NCBI GenBank assembly: GCA_022702705.1
Contig: CM040421.1
Coordinates: 70,240,121-70,304,120, forward strand
Direction of reading: 5' to 3'
From: Papilionanthe hookeriana x Papilionanthe teres
Lineage: Eukaryota > Streptophyta > Magnoliopsida > Asparagales > Orchidaceae
DNA: 64,000 bases
Under the pieces are notes generated by a model. That model worked only from the letters and a program-made list of their open reading frames with translations. It searched no databases and had not been told where the DNA came from. The position numbers and the translations under genes are program-made. Of this stretch, positions 10,067-21,958 are shown piece by piece; positions within the stretch are counted from its first letter, which is position 1, and each line of letters opens with the position of its first letter.

Positions 10067-10343
10067 GCGCCTAGGCGCCGAGATCTGGCACCTGGCACCG
10101 GACTCATTGACTAAGTCTTCGCACCTCTTCACTTTAGGTCGCACCTCTTCGAGATTTAAACTGTTTCCCTGTGTCCAGATGCATTGTATCACATGTCCTA
10201 TATATTAGGAGTAACTTCCAGTCATCTAGAAGCTCCAATAACAGCTTAACACTGTCAAAAAAGCTGCCCAAAGTCTTCAAAAATCTTATCTACGACTATA
10301 TTGAGCTAGTGCTTAGGCGCCGGATTCGGGCGCCTAGGCGCCA
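10067..10343 (-). promoter_or_regulatory. Three motif pairs in LTR C with a different palindromic core
   Basis: Pair one starts at 10,067 and 10,087 (GCGCCTAGGCGCCG and GGCACCTGGCACCG). Pair two is at 10,119 and 10,139 (TCGCACCTCTTC twice). Pair three is at 10,309 and 10,330 (GTGCTTAGGCGCCG and GCGCCTAGGCGCCA). Spacing within pairs is 20, 20 and 21 bp. GGCGCCTAGGCGCC, present around 10,329-10,342, is a perfect palindrome. CTTCTAGAAG occurs just before the array (10,048-10,057). The paired layout matches LTRs A and B although the sequence does not. Confidence 0.5.
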
Positions 10344-10544
10344 GACCAATAATTCTAATATTTTGCTCCATAAGCTCCATTTTTGCTCCTTTTTGCTCCT
10401 TTTTCCTTCTTTTTCCTTCTTCGACTCTTTTTTATTCATCTACATCCAAAAACATGAAAATAACTTTCATTAAAGCATAATATCTTTAAGAATTGAATCA
10501 TAAATAAGGCATAAAATGGGTATTTTTTAGGTAGATCAGTAATA

Positions 10545-11627
10545 CTTATTAGCATCTTGCACACTTCAGAGCATGTTGCTGCAACACGGGAAGAAGCGAC
10601 GCTCTTTTATTCCGTCAATTTGTTAACAGTCTCACATGAGTTGCCTTTGAGTGGCATGCAGAACTTCCTAATGGATCCGTTAAAACTTTTATAGAACTTG
10701 AAAGCCTCTTCTTTCAATGGTTCACTGGAGCACAACACCATACAACAGTCGGCGATTTGGTGGTAGAAAAACAAAAACCTGAAGAAAGTCTTGTGGATTA
10801 CATTTTATGCTGGAGAAATCTTAGCATGAAATATGAACCACAACTCCAAGAACAACATGTTATTGAAATCCTACTTAAAATTATCCATGGTTCCATAGCA
10901 TTCATGATTAAAGGACTCACAATAAAGAAATTTGAAAAACTTCTCAGTAAAGCTGGCAATCTTCAGGAGGAAGCAGATGAGTGTAGCAGAAAAGACATAA
11001 AAGACAAAGTCTGTCAAAACAATTGAAAAGAAACTAGGAAACATTGCAGAAAAGGGTAAACAGGTGATGCAAGTTCAACTCGAACAAAAGAAGCATCGAT
11101 AAAGTCAACCGCCACAACAAACATCTTCTCAATTACAATTTCAATAACCAATTCCAGTACCGACAGACAAAAGAACGATGATTGAGAGAATGAATAGGGA
11201 ATACCCGTTCAAGACAAAGGCAGTTGGGAAAATATTTCGTTGCCTGATGAAGATACCAGAATTCAAGCTGTCTGAGGCTAAAAGCCTAGGAGAGGTTGAT
11301 ATGAAGGATAATCCCAATTATTGTCCTTATCACAGGATGCTTGGACATAAAATTGAAGAATGCTTTGTCTTCAAAGACTGGTTAGAATGCAACTTTGAAG
11401 AAGGGAATATACTAATCCCAAAAGATTATTTTAAAGAACCTAAAAAAAGTTCAGTAAATATGATTTCGGTCGATAAACTTATTCCTACACCTGATGGCAA
11501 AGTCAAAGGCAACATTGCTCAAGGTAAATCTTCTGAGGGGATCCTTAAGGACTTACAACTTACAAAATCTTCCAAGAAAGGAAAGAAAAAGAAAATAGAG
11601 AACAGAGAAGGGTTAAAGGTCTTTTAG
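10545..11627 (+). pseudogene. gag of Tat/Ogre-like element 1
   Basis: The retrotransposon gag domain is recognisable from the start (W-HAELPNGSVKTF, then VEKQKPEESLVDYI, RWRNLS-like WRNLSMKYEPQLQEQH). A frame change near 11,030 is followed by a second piece at 11,178-11,627 with REYPFKTKAVGKIF. This piece carries the degenerate zinc finger CPYHRMLGHKIEEC (C-x2-H-x4-H-x4-C), the form used by plant Tat gags in place of the CCHC knuckle. The product would be the particle coat protein. Unlike element 2, the first Cys of the finger is kept. Frame changes and stops rule out function. Confidence 0.85.
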
Positions 11628-12120
11628 ACATAGGGACTACTGTTCTTTTGTATCATCTAGTTCTCATGTTCCTTTATTTTCCACTAGGATAACTGTCTCG
11701 CGTAAAGGGAGGAAATCCCTTGAACCAATAACTTTGTATGACTTTCTTTTTACCACTGCTGTAAATAACAATGCTTTTAGTTTTGCTTACATGCTGTCTA
11801 TTTTTTATGATATTTCTGAAGATGATCACTCCAATTGTGATCATGTAGACAATACTTAAATCGTACAAGATCCTGACCAGTCTAACAACAATCAAATCGA
11901 CAATAACAATAGTGACAATTCCGATAATGAAAAAGATGAATACAACATTGTCACACTCCAATTACAAGGAACACCAATTTCCATAGAGTTGGAACCTTCA
12001 GACTCAGAAACATAAGAGTCGGACAGTAAACTAGAAGAAATATTTGAAATTAATTTGCAAAGTGGAAAATTTCTTCCTCCTAGAATGGTTCTCCAAGAGA
12101 AAGAAAAATAAATAGTCACA

Positions 12121-12930
12121 TTGGAAAGATCATTTCGTCGATACACACACAATTATCTAAAAGAAAATGAAGATGGTCCTCACAAAGTGGATTATAATGT
12201 ATTAGCTCATCAGAGAAAATTACCATCAAAATTGAGCATTTATGATCCCTTTATGCTTTCCAAAGAAATGAGGGAGTCATTTATAAAAGCCCTTTTAGAC
12301 CAAGAGATCTGCTTAGCTCAACTTGCTAATATTAACCAGAGTGAAGCTTATCCATTAGAAGAACAAACAAAGATTACCTTTTTTGACAATGACTTGTTAC
12401 TTGGAACGATTGAACATAATCGTCCATTGTACATCACAGTAAATATAAATGACACGACACATTCAAGGGTGCTTATTGATCCAGGTGCCTCGATTAACAT
12501 AATGAATTTAAGGACTCTTGCATATTTGGACATTGACGCATACCAACTATCAAGAGATACAATGAGGTTATGAGGATTTAATCAACAAAGTGAACAAGCT
12601 CTATGATCAATAATATTGCTCCAAAAAATAAATGATTTGGTGACAACAGCAAATTCCATATCATTGACTCTGATACCTCTTTTAATGCTTTACTTGGCAG
12701 ACCATGGCTTCATGAGCATAAAATGGTGACTTCATCATTGCATGAATGCATAAAATATTTAAGAAAAGGACAAGAATGTTGTATCATGGAAGAACTGTAA
12801 CAATTTTTAGTCCATGAAATTAGAATTCCTGAAGACGCAGTATATTATACTCCAATAAAGAAAACTATATTCTCCAGAGAGACAGTGGTGAACAAAAAAT
12901 ATAAAAACTAAGAAAAGAGAATAAATTAAA
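12121..12930 (+). pseudogene. Protease of Tat/Ogre-like element 1
   Basis: A 150-residue open stretch (12,121-12,573) contains VDYNVLAHQRKLPSKLSI and the retropepsin active site LIDPGASINIMN with DPGAS at 12,478-12,492; the Tat lineage usually has DPG rather than DTG. After a stop near 12,574 the second half continues in decayed form, with the LLGRPW flap-type motif around 12,690-12,710. The C-terminal linker towards RT is cut at 13,052 by the LTR of element 2. Alignment with element 2 and element 3 protease is collinear. Confidence 0.83.
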
Positions 12931-15431
12931 AAGACTATTCTTCATCAACACATGTGAAGGGTGATAATTCTCATCATACTCACACCTGAGGTCGAGGCCG
13001 GGGACGAGGAGGAGCGAGAGAAGACCCAACTGTCAAAATGAAGAAACCATTATGTTGACCTCATTTTTGATGAGGTCTTCTCTTCCCTCTTTAGTGCTTA
13101 GGATCTAGCCTTAGGCTTTTCCTTTGACTATCTTAGAGGATTAGAATTGAGACCCATCATTTAGAAATTTAAACCACTTCTTGTCTCCCTGCAAACCCCA
13201 CAAGCTTGATTGTAGACCCCTAATCACCTAGAGGGTTTAAATCAAAAGTGAAGGTTTAAAGGATGAGTTCCCCATAGGACTCTTTGGCCTTAGGACCACC
13301 CTGAGTAGCTTGGTCTGGTGAAGGTTGGCTTACACACTCACTACACTCATACACCACACTCCTACACACACAATCCAAATCCTAAAACCACACCCATACC
13401 CAACTTGACTCCTTGACTCATTTAGGTAATTCATATGGATGGACCTTAACCCCTAAGCCCCTAGCTAAGAGGGTTAGGAACAACATAGTGAATGCCTCAA
13501 ATGAGTCCTCTCATGGCTCATATAGGCTTAATATGGCTTCATGGCTCAATCAAAGTGATTCCATTTCACTCATACTTGATCAATCTTCTCTTTTCCAAAA
13601 TTTCAAATTTTGACCCCGGGAACCCTACACCTTTCAAACCTACCAAAAGCTCTTAAAATTGCCCAAATCCTCCAAAATTTCCAAATCACCCAAAATTCCC
13701 CAAAATTAGCCCTAAACCTTTCCTCACCAATCAAATTGATCGTCCATAGCTAAGAATACCAAAAATTCCAAAAATACCCCCCAATACCCTCCAAATACCC
13801 AAAATGCCCCTCTTAGCCAAAAAGTCCAAAAATTCAGAAAATTTCCAGAAAATTCTAGAAAATCTCAAATATTTCCAATTTCATTTTGTTCAACTACACG
13901 ATGGGCAGATTTTGTCAATTTACCCCACTTTTGCCAAAACCCCTAATTTGACCCATTCTTAACCCAAATGAACCCAATGTCAAACCAAACCTCCCCAATT
14001 GACCCCAATTTTGGTCCAATTCAATTCTAAACTTCAACTAAATATCTCCAATATCAATTTAGACCAAATACAAGTCCAACTTGATTAACATTTGGATTCA
14101 ATTCCAATTTGGAGCTTAAAGCCCAATTTTGACCCATGACGTAAACTTGACCCAATTTGACCCAATTTAACTCCAATTGATCCCAAATCGTTCCCAAACC
14201 TTCATAACATCCCCAAAAACAAAACACTAACATGATTTGCCCAAAATTTGGACCCAAACCCCACTCAAATTCAACCCAATACCAAAGGGCCCAATTTTGG
14301 CCTAAACCCAAACCTAACCCAAATAAGCCCAAACCCCAAAATCAAAACCCAACCAAAGTCAAAACCTATTTGAAACACTCCCATAAACATTTCCCAACAT
14401 TAATTTTACATCAATTTCAACCCTAGCCCAACATTGGCCCAAGTTAGCCCAATTTGACCTACATTGGCCCATTTACCAAAGAAGCCCAAATCCAACCCAA
14501 TTCAAACCCAAATCACTCCAAACTCATTTCAAATTACTCATGACATATCCCTAAACCAAACCCAACAATTATTTAGCCCAAAATTCTACAAAATTCCCAT
14601 CCATGAATTCATTCTTAAACCTAAAGGCCCATCCCCTTTAGCCTTCCTAAAAGCCCATCAAAAATGATTTCAAATGGCCCAAAATTTATCCAAAGCCCAC
14701 ATGACACTTCCCCTCATCATCCATTTAATAAAAATCACCCCTAAGTTTCAAAATCATCATTAAACCATTCCAAATCAAGCTTCAAGAAAATTCTCTACCA
14801 AAGTACCAAAATTCCTAAATTCTACTTCCATGAAATCAAGCCAAGCCATCCTAAGCCATAGGCAAGCCATGAAGCCATGCATGAGCCACATGGAAGCCAT
14901 GAGAGCCTCTTTACATGTCACCATGCCATTTTGGGCAAAAGAAGGAGACTCTTTCCTTAATCTCCTAAAGTCATTAGCCTTAACCATGATTCCCCTTAAC
15001 CCAAATTTAATCTAAAAATTCTTAGAAAGAGACCTCACCACGTTTGACCAGCTGACCTAACTTATTCTCTCAGCCTAAAACCAGGTCATGGGGAGGTGAA
15101 CCCAACCCAAACACATGGGTTGACCCAAACCAAGCCAAAATGGCCTCTTCCCCATTCCATTCCAAGCCATCCCCTTTACACATGGCAAGGCCCACTGATC
15201 GCACAACCCTCCAGCCCACGACCCACCTGGACCTGAGGGTGACCCATGCCTGCCGGCCAGCCACCTGGATCGCCGGAAAACACCACACCCGAGAGCTCAC
15301 ATGTGAGCCAACATTGAAATTCCCCCTTGCCGAGCTGCCCCAAGTCCAGTAGCTACCATGGCTGTTCTTCCCTTGACCTAAGCAGCTGATCCCAAGCCCT
15401 AACTCCCCCTGGGAGGCCCTCCAGCCTCTCC

Positions 15432-15439
15432 TATTTAAA
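15432..15439 (+). promoter_or_regulatory. Conserved TATTTAAA box in the GC-rich part of the LTR
   Basis: TATTTAAA in CTCCTATTTAAACACC, followed some 15 bases later by CTCTCGGCC. Both are kept in the other three LTRs (minus strand at 32,957-32,964, 53,135-53,142 and 59,940-59,947). A start here would give an R-U5 of almost 4.9 kb. An alternative TATA box lies at 20,227-20,235. Confidence 0.5.
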
Positions 15440-15948
15440 CACCACCACCTCTCGGCCAAATGAGGTGCTGAAACAAACCTTAAGGAAACTCTGCCAAAAT
15501 TGTTCCAGATTACTCCCCACACATAAAGAACTTGATCCCCACTGAAATCCCCCTGCCATTTCCTCTCTGTGAGCTCAATTTCAGAGTTGAAATCCAAGCC
15601 CAAAACCAGGACACTTCTCCACAATGAGCCAATCCCCAAATTGATTGGTCCTACACCTTCACCAGACCAAGAGAAGAAGTTTACCAGCAAAAGCCCCCTC
15701 TCCAGGCCAGCCATTGCTTCCGGTCTCCAAGCTTTGTGATCGGCTGTGGTCGAAATCATACCTAGACAATTCATCAGGCCAAGGGACTTCATCTGGAGCA
15801 TGCTTGGACCCAATTGAACGTGACACAACTCTCAGATCGAAGCTTCACTTCTCTAAGCAAAGGTATGGACTCATTCTTCTTCCCGAGCTTACTGAGATTC
15901 TTCATTTAATTTGAATCAATTTCAATGCATGTTTACCATATGGATGTG

Positions 15949-15967
15949 TTCGTCTCTTCAAGACGAA
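15949..15967 (+). repeat. Conserved short hairpin in the LTR
   Basis: TTCGTC-TCTTCAA-GACGAA, a perfect 6-bp stem with a 7-base loop. It is kept exactly at 32,425-32,443 and 52,597-52,615 and in altered form near 59,407-59,425. It lies at the edge of the CpG-rich island. Confidence 0.55.
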
Positions 15968-17989
15968 TCCATAGAGCATAAGAACACAAAAATCCATCGA
16001 GAATCGAGTGAGAAATTAGGGTTAGAAGGTTGACGGTCATGGGTTCACACCAGTCGTAGACGATGACCAGGAGCCGTCGGATCGCGCGTGTATCGAGCGG
16101 ATGGTCAGGATCGCTCCGGATGGAGCAACGGGACATGAACCGCGGGCCGCGTGGCATCTCAGTCAGATGGCGGTGCCGAATTAAAAGACGACGCATGGAT
16201 CTTCGGAGACATCGAGGTTGAGTCAGCGCCGCGTGGATAAGTAGGAAATTAGGGCTATTTTCTATTTATTTAATTACCAGAACTTTGAAAATTCATAACT
16301 TTGTATAGAAAAATCCTATAAATAAAATAAAAATACCCTCTTGCTTAGTGAGCAGAGGAGAATAATGTGGAAAAGAAATCATGTAATTTCATCAAGTATT
16401 TTACTTTTAATGATTTATTTACTCTCTGCATTGTTTTAATTCTCCATGCATATAGGAAATTCACCATGGCATGAGACCATAGGGCTTTTGAAGCCTCTGA
16501 ACTTGGGAACATTCCCTGAATTTTCCAAGGTCAGAGGCCATCCCTATGAGAAGTTATTGATTTTTCAAATTCATGTCACTGTTTTGATTATTTTAATTCC
16601 AATAACTAGCATGTTGAGAAATAAATTCTAGAAAAAATTGGTGATGTTTCTTATGACCAGAGGACCCTAGGAAAAATAATTTTTGAGTTAATTCACTTTG
16701 AACAACCCTAATTGGCCTAAATACCCAAAAATAAACTTTAATTAATTAGGGTTAACCATTCATCAAATTAACTTAAAAATGATTCTCCACTGTCCTTTAG
16801 GGATAGGAGAACACCACATAAAAATTTGAAAACAATTGGACTTGGTTAACCCCACCAAATGGGTTGATTAAGCCTCTTATGTAATAATGGGTAAAATTAA
16901 ACTATAAAAATTCATAACTCACAAAATACTTTTCAAAATTTCACAAAAATAGTTTTGGAGCTTCTCTGATATAAGAGGAATTTAAAAAAATTAAAATTTG
17001 AATTTTCTAAAAAAGTTTATTTTTAAGCTTATTTTAATATTTTTAATAATTAAAAAATAATAAAAATCACAAAAATATTAAAAATCACCAAAATGTCACA
17101 TTTTGAATTCTAATTACTTAGGAACAAACCAAATATTTTTCTTAAGTCCCTAGGATAAGATATTGAATTTTAAAGGCTTAATGTAATTTTTAATATTAAA
17201 AAAATGTATTTTCCAACATTTTCACTAAAATAATTCTAATAAATAAAAAAAATCAGAAAATTATAAAATTTGTTTCTCTGGACACCTTGAGGTCAGAGAG
17301 ATTTAAGAAAAATATAAAATCCATTTTTCAACCTTAATTTTATTTTAAAATTAATTAATGCTCCAAAACATAAAAATAATTCTAATAAATAAAATATAAT
17401 TCAAAAAATCTCCAAAATTGGTCCGAGTGGTCCTCTAGTCATTAGGAACATCCCATAATTTTATTAAGGAAAGAAACATTTCCTTGGTCATGTTATTGAA
17501 TTTTCCTTGAAAACCCCTATTTTCCCTTAAAAATAATTACATAAATAAATTAAATACAGAAAAATCACATTTTCTCCTCTAATGTCTTAATTGACATGTA
17601 AGTAATGTCAAATAAAAATTTCAAGTTCATTTGAGCTTAATTTAGTGAGTTATAGAATTATTAAGCTTGAAGGGCAAAATGGTAATTAAAATTTTCAAAC
17701 CTTAATTAAAATTTTAGGATTAATCAAAAGGGAAGGGTAAAATATTTGATTTTAAACTAACTTTGGATGATTGAAACCTAAATGGTTAAGGGTTAGAAAC
17801 TCACCAATCATTTTAAGAATAATTAAAGTAAACCTTAATTAATTAATTAAATTTTGAAGATTAATGGAAAATTGAAATTATTAAAGTAGGGATATTATTA
17901 AGAGGATATTTATTCCTTAATTTAAAAATCCCTAAATAAATCACTTCAATAATACTTAATTCTCAATTAAAAGATTAAAATAATAATTC

Positions 17990-18290
17990 AAATTAAAATT
18001 AAATTAAATTAAATTAAATTAAATTAAATTAAATTAAATTAAATTAAATTAAAATCAAATCAAATTGAATTAAATTAAAATAAATTAAAAATTAAATTAA
18101 ATTAAAACTAAATTAAATTAGGTTAAATTAAATTAAATTAAATTAAATCAAATTAAATTAAATTAAATTAAACTAAGTCAAGAAAATAAATCAAATTGAA
18201 ATTAAATTGAATTGAAATTAAATTTAAATTAAAATAAAATAAATTAAATTAAATAGAATTAAATTGAATAAAAATCATTTAATAACAAAC
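17990..18290. repeat. (AAATT)n pentanucleotide array in LTR 2
   Basis: Long runs of AAATT with interspersed variants. The complementary TTTAA array occupies the same relative place in the other three LTRs (about 30,120-30,390, 50,150-50,510, 56,990-57,350), so it was present in the family ancestor and varies in length between copies. Confidence 0.9.
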
Positions 18291-20226
18291 CTAAATGAAA
18301 TTATTAAGAATTAAACCTAAAATATCTTGAACACTATTCCAAACTTAACTAATTTTCTATAATTAAATCAAAAATTAAAATTGAATCATTAAGTATAAAT
18401 CATTAAAATACTTAATAAGTTGATTTGCCCTTTTAAGGCTCTTATTGTTATAACTCTTAAATGAAATATCAAGTGAAGTGTTACCTCACTTATAGGATAT
18501 TCAAATGTCCTAAGTTCACTGAGCAAAAGAATAACACTTAAACTCCCGGATGATTAATTCACTTGTGTAATTAAATTCTCTTGGACATAAAACGATCCTA
18601 GAAATATTGAAAAGATGTTTAAGAATTGTCTTAAGCACTTCCTCAATATGATAGGACATTTATAAGAACAATTGAACTTAATTGTTTCTTTGATGAAGAA
18701 AATCGTCCTTAAACCAAAATACAAGAACCTAGACGTCATAGGAGATGACTAGCTATATGATTAGGACTTTGATATATAACCTAAACCTTTTACTTAACTT
18801 TACCTAGGTGCTTGTTGAAATATTTAAATGCCTTAACATGTGTTTTAAGTGCAGCTTGGGATGACGGGAAGACCCTCCAGGTACGCTTTTATTTTATTGC
18901 AATTTACTTTATTGCAAATGCACTTTACCTTTCTTGCATGATAAATAACTGTTGCATGAAAACCGAAACCTTTAGGGTAGTCCCTGAACTGAAACCAAAA
19001 CTAAATTAAAAGTCACTGCAAGATAAAATTCACCGCCACAACATTTCAAAATATAAAATAACTCAAAATTTAATCACAAACAGAACACAAAACTACAATT
19101 GCAACTTAATTAAAACGTCTAGTTGAATAATCGGGAATACCTCAGATGATGTAACCCACGTGTTGCTAACGGGATTTCCCACGGTCTAAATGAAAGTGTG
19201 GAACTCATTCAGTTGAGTTTAGCAAATTCATCTGGACTAAGTGAACTCAATGAAAATAACGGTGCTGGGATGACGGAACCATGGGATCTTAATCGGTTCT
19301 GTTCTAATAACTTTAAGATTTGTTTTAACTAAAATACTAAAAACACTTGGACTTTAAGATTTCTAAAACCAAACTCTTCTCTTCTTTTTTTGATTACAAT
19401 CTTCTAAAACTAAACCTCCGCAACAACAAGGAGCTTGGAGCACGGTGGGCAGCGTGGCCATCGTCATCAGCAAAACTCGGATCTACTCCAGCAAAACCTT
19501 TCCTAGTTTTAAACAACAAAGCCATAGGATTTCGAGGTAGTTTGCTTAGTGCAATATAAATCCTCAACCTTTTTTGTCAGGCTTTTGCATGATCATGTCA
19601 TGTAAATTAAGTCCTAACCGGTCTTAGGACTCCGAGGTAGTCGTTTGGTACGACATAAACCCTCACATCTTGGAGGCTATTCGTATGATTTTATCATACA
19701 AATATAAGTCCAAATTAATTAAAACTGGCAAGATTGAAATCTCAGATAATATTAGGATTTTCTTAAACTCGAAGCCAAATAATAGTATAGTTTGGGAAGT
19801 TGCCAAGATTCTTCTTGGATCCTCAGCTTCTCCTACTCCTCTTCCATTGGACTCCTGAAAATAAATTGTTCCAAATTTGATCAATTCCCTATTAAAATTT
19901 CCGAAATCCAATCCTTTGAAAACTTTAAACTTTAAAATTCTTGAGAGCAAAGCCATTGATCATTATTGAGAGTTTTCTTAAGTGATTCTCGTCACTTAGG
20001 ATGTAATTAACTATAGGGCTTTCCCTTATAGGGAACTTTAAGAACCCTGGTAATATAAACCCTGTTTAATTCATTTATATTAAGCAGGGGAATTTGTCGG
20101 CTTATAAAATTGGTTCACAGACCAAACGGATGTCACAAATCTTCTAGTTTATTTAATCGAGCCTCATCATCAAGCAGTGTGTATATTCTTCAGGATAGAT
20201 ACACGGTTTGTGGTGTAGTGCTCGTT

Positions 20227-20235
20227 TATATAAAT
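20227..20235 (+). promoter_or_regulatory. Candidate TATA box near the LTR 3' end
   Basis: TATATAAAT, conserved in the two LTRs of element 3 (minus strand, 28,209-28,202 and 48,247-48,240) but absent from the truncated fourth LTR. It would give a U3 of about 7.2 kb and an R-U5 of only about 100 bases. Competes with the TATTTAAA box at 15,432. Confidence 0.4.
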
Positions 20236-20361
20236 TATTTGGGATGTGAGATCAGTTTGATTTCATATCTTAAATTTTTCAAATAAAAAATTATTTTCAA
20301 AATCAAATACTACTTTTCAAATTATTTATTTAAATTAAATTAAAAATTCGCCGACAACTTC

Positions 20362-20379
20362 TGGCGACTCCGCTGGGGA
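20362..20379 (+). other. Primer binding site of element 2 (tRNA-Arg type)
   Basis: TGGCGACTCCGCTGGGGA, five bases after the LTR end. This PBS is the form described for Ogre and related Tat elements and assigned to tRNA-Arg. The tRNA assignment is from memory of the family. The equivalent site in element 3 is strongly altered. Confidence 0.8.
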
Positions 20380-20890
20380 CCAGTTCCTCTCTCCATTTTG
20401 ATCAAATGACTTTGCTTTCATAAATCGGTAGTGAGCCCATGCCCCTAGTGGACCAAACTACTATTCTTTCTGTTGGAATACCCCGTTCATTTCTGTCTTG
20501 AACGAGTATAACCAACTCCTTTCGGATTTAGGAGCCACTATTTAGACACCCCTAAATAGAGAGGTTCCGAGATCCTTTTACCTCTTTTTTGAGGTAGGGT
20601 GGACCCCCAATAGGTGTTACTTTAATTGTGATCCTTCGAGTCGAGAAAAGTCTTGCATGAGATTTTCTCTTCCTTTCCAATTCTAAATCGGATCCCTTAC
20701 CTTCTTTACACCTTTGAGCATTCTGTTCCTAATAAACAAACCCTCAAATGAATGAATCTTTTAACAAATAACTCCTTTTTATAAATACATGAACAAAAAT
20801 GTGTTCGGAATCTTTTTGATTCCTTTCTTTTCGTCCTGATGAGAAGAAGCATAACTTGGGACTGACAATCAGAACCTACCTTGCAGAAAA
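20380..20890 (+). other. Leader of element 2 between PBS and ORF1
   Basis: About 510 bases with no recognisable gene. It is collinear with 47,526-48,046 (minus strand) of element 3. It presumably holds packaging and splice signals, none of which I can identify. Confidence 0.6.
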
Positions 20891-21904
20891 ATATCTGCCC
20901 CAAAGCTGATTTTCTCCTTCACCAATGGACTGGACTTCGCTGTTTACAAAGATGAGCTGCCCAACAATGGGATCATCCGTTTCGGGCAAGGATTCGAGAA
21001 CACAAATGTAAAGATCACTGACGTTACCCTTTTCACACTTACAGACAAAGTACCTGAAACCGAAAGACATTTGATTAAATTCAGCCTGAAATCAGCCCAA
21101 GAGTTCCCTCCCCTGCTAAGGGTTCCAGCTGAGAGGAATACTACTGTTCGTAGGTGGACTGTTGTCTCTACCCCCATCAGTCTAGTCGTTTCTGCACCTA
21201 CCCCGGCTTCCGCCAAACTAAAGGGGAAGGAAGTTCAAATTTGTAATGAACATGTTACCGTGGAGGGTACAGACTTCTGTGCAAGACCTTATGTTTTTGA
21301 ATTTGGGTCCAGCTCAAGGGTTCCACCCCTAACACGGACTCAGAGAAGAAACAGAGGCAGAAAGATTGCCAGAAAGGCCAGAGCTGCCGAAGTTGCTTTC
21401 TTGGAAGAAATTCCTGAGTATACACCACTACCTGAGTACATACCATTGCCTGAATACACACCGCTTTTGAAAGGAAGTAGATTCCATCCCCTCTCTGCCG
21501 CAGCTGAAGAGGAAAATGTCTGCAAGATTGCTTATACATTACCTCGACCCGCATACTATAGCGACAGCCGAAAGAAAAGGGCTAGGATTACACCATTTGC
21601 CCGACTATAGACTGTGATAGAAAAGTTAGCAAAGAAAGAGAGATGTCCTGTATCAGAAATTTTAAGAAGAATAGGGCGGGTGCCAGCCAAGTCCCGTCTT
21701 GGGCCGCGAGTAGAGCCCGTTAGCGCCGCAGAGAAGCCGAATAAGAAGATGAAAGCCAGTCCACTTATTATTGTTTCAGGATTACAGATCAGGGAGGATA
21801 CCACCTTCCAGCATTCAGCCGACAGACCATCCAGTCCTAGGCTTTCTGCTACTAAAAGGATGGTATGGCGTCCTACTACTGGTCAATTAAGACCAAAACA
21901 ATGA
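20891..21904 (+). pseudogene. ORF1 upstream of gag, element 2
   Basis: An extra ORF ahead of gag is a known feature of Ogre-like elements; its function is unknown. The frame begins APKLIFSFTNGLDFAV. In element 3 the matching frame starts with ATG (47,525, minus), but here that codon is ATA, so the original start is lost; the first Met left in frame is at 21,071. Visible parts: an N-terminal domain to about residue 130, a basic patch (LTRTQRRNRGRKIARKARAAE) and a short tandem motif, (P)EYTPLPEYIPLPEYTPL. An amber stop at 21,608-21,610 is followed in the same frame by another 98 residues (IEKLAKKERCPVSEILRR...) to 21,904. The 3' ORF of element 3 shares the N-terminal and TQRRN features. Confidence 0.75.
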
Positions 21905-21958
21905 CCAGAAAAGGAAAGTCTCATCAGAAGACTCGAGTCCGAAGAAAGTGCCACCGCA

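Larger units (their letters stand above)
8993..10538 (-). repeat. Diverged Athila-type LTR (LTR C), interrupted by the LINE
   Basis: Shares with LTRs A and B the ATTCTTTACCCTTTGGTCCAGG block (near 9,195-9,215), a TATA box (9,982-9,975) and an array of paired GC-rich motifs (10,067-10,343). It ends GATCA at 10,538 like LTR B. The next base to the right is in the gag of Tat/Ogre-like element 1, so this LTR is inserted in that gag. Its low-coordinate end is missing, apparently displaced by the LINE. Whether it was a solo LTR or a 5' LTR cannot be told. It has no gene. Confidence 0.72.
10539..13052 (+). mobile_element. Tat/Ogre-like element 1, internal gag-protease fragment
   Basis: Plus-strand gag and protease closely parallel to 22,620-25,068 of element 2. 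The left end is cut by LTR C and the right end by the LTR of element 2 starting at 13,053, so this fragment is older than both. The rest of the element should lie outside the window on either side. No LTR or PBS of its own is visible. The stretch 11,630-12,120 is low-complexity gag-PR linker with stops. Confidence 0.85.
13053..20356 (+). repeat. 5' LTR of Tat/Ogre-like element 2 (~7.3 kb)
   Basis: Begins TGTTGACC and ends GCCGACA, followed after five bases by the PBS. Three further copies of the family, all on the minus strand, lie at 28,014-35,167, 48,052-55,324 and 55,336-62,319. Subregions common to all four: a CCCAAT-rich tract (about 13,600-14,720), a degenerate GCCATG-repeat tract (14,830-14,920), a GC-rich tract with a TATTTAAA box (15,100-15,900), a CpG-rich island (16,030-16,240), a pentanucleotide array (17,990-18,290) and the end with TATATAAAT. 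There is no gene; one long antisense frame (15,070-15,828) is noted under findings. At 7.3 kb it is longer than the 5-6 kb usually quoted for Ogre LTRs. Confidence 0.88.

Noticed and set aside
14054..14426. Opposed frames of 92 and 64 residues in the CCCAAT-rich LTR tract
   Set aside because: Low-complexity translations (Trp/Gly or Pro/Lys/Asn) from a biased sequence; not conserved as protein in the other LTRs.
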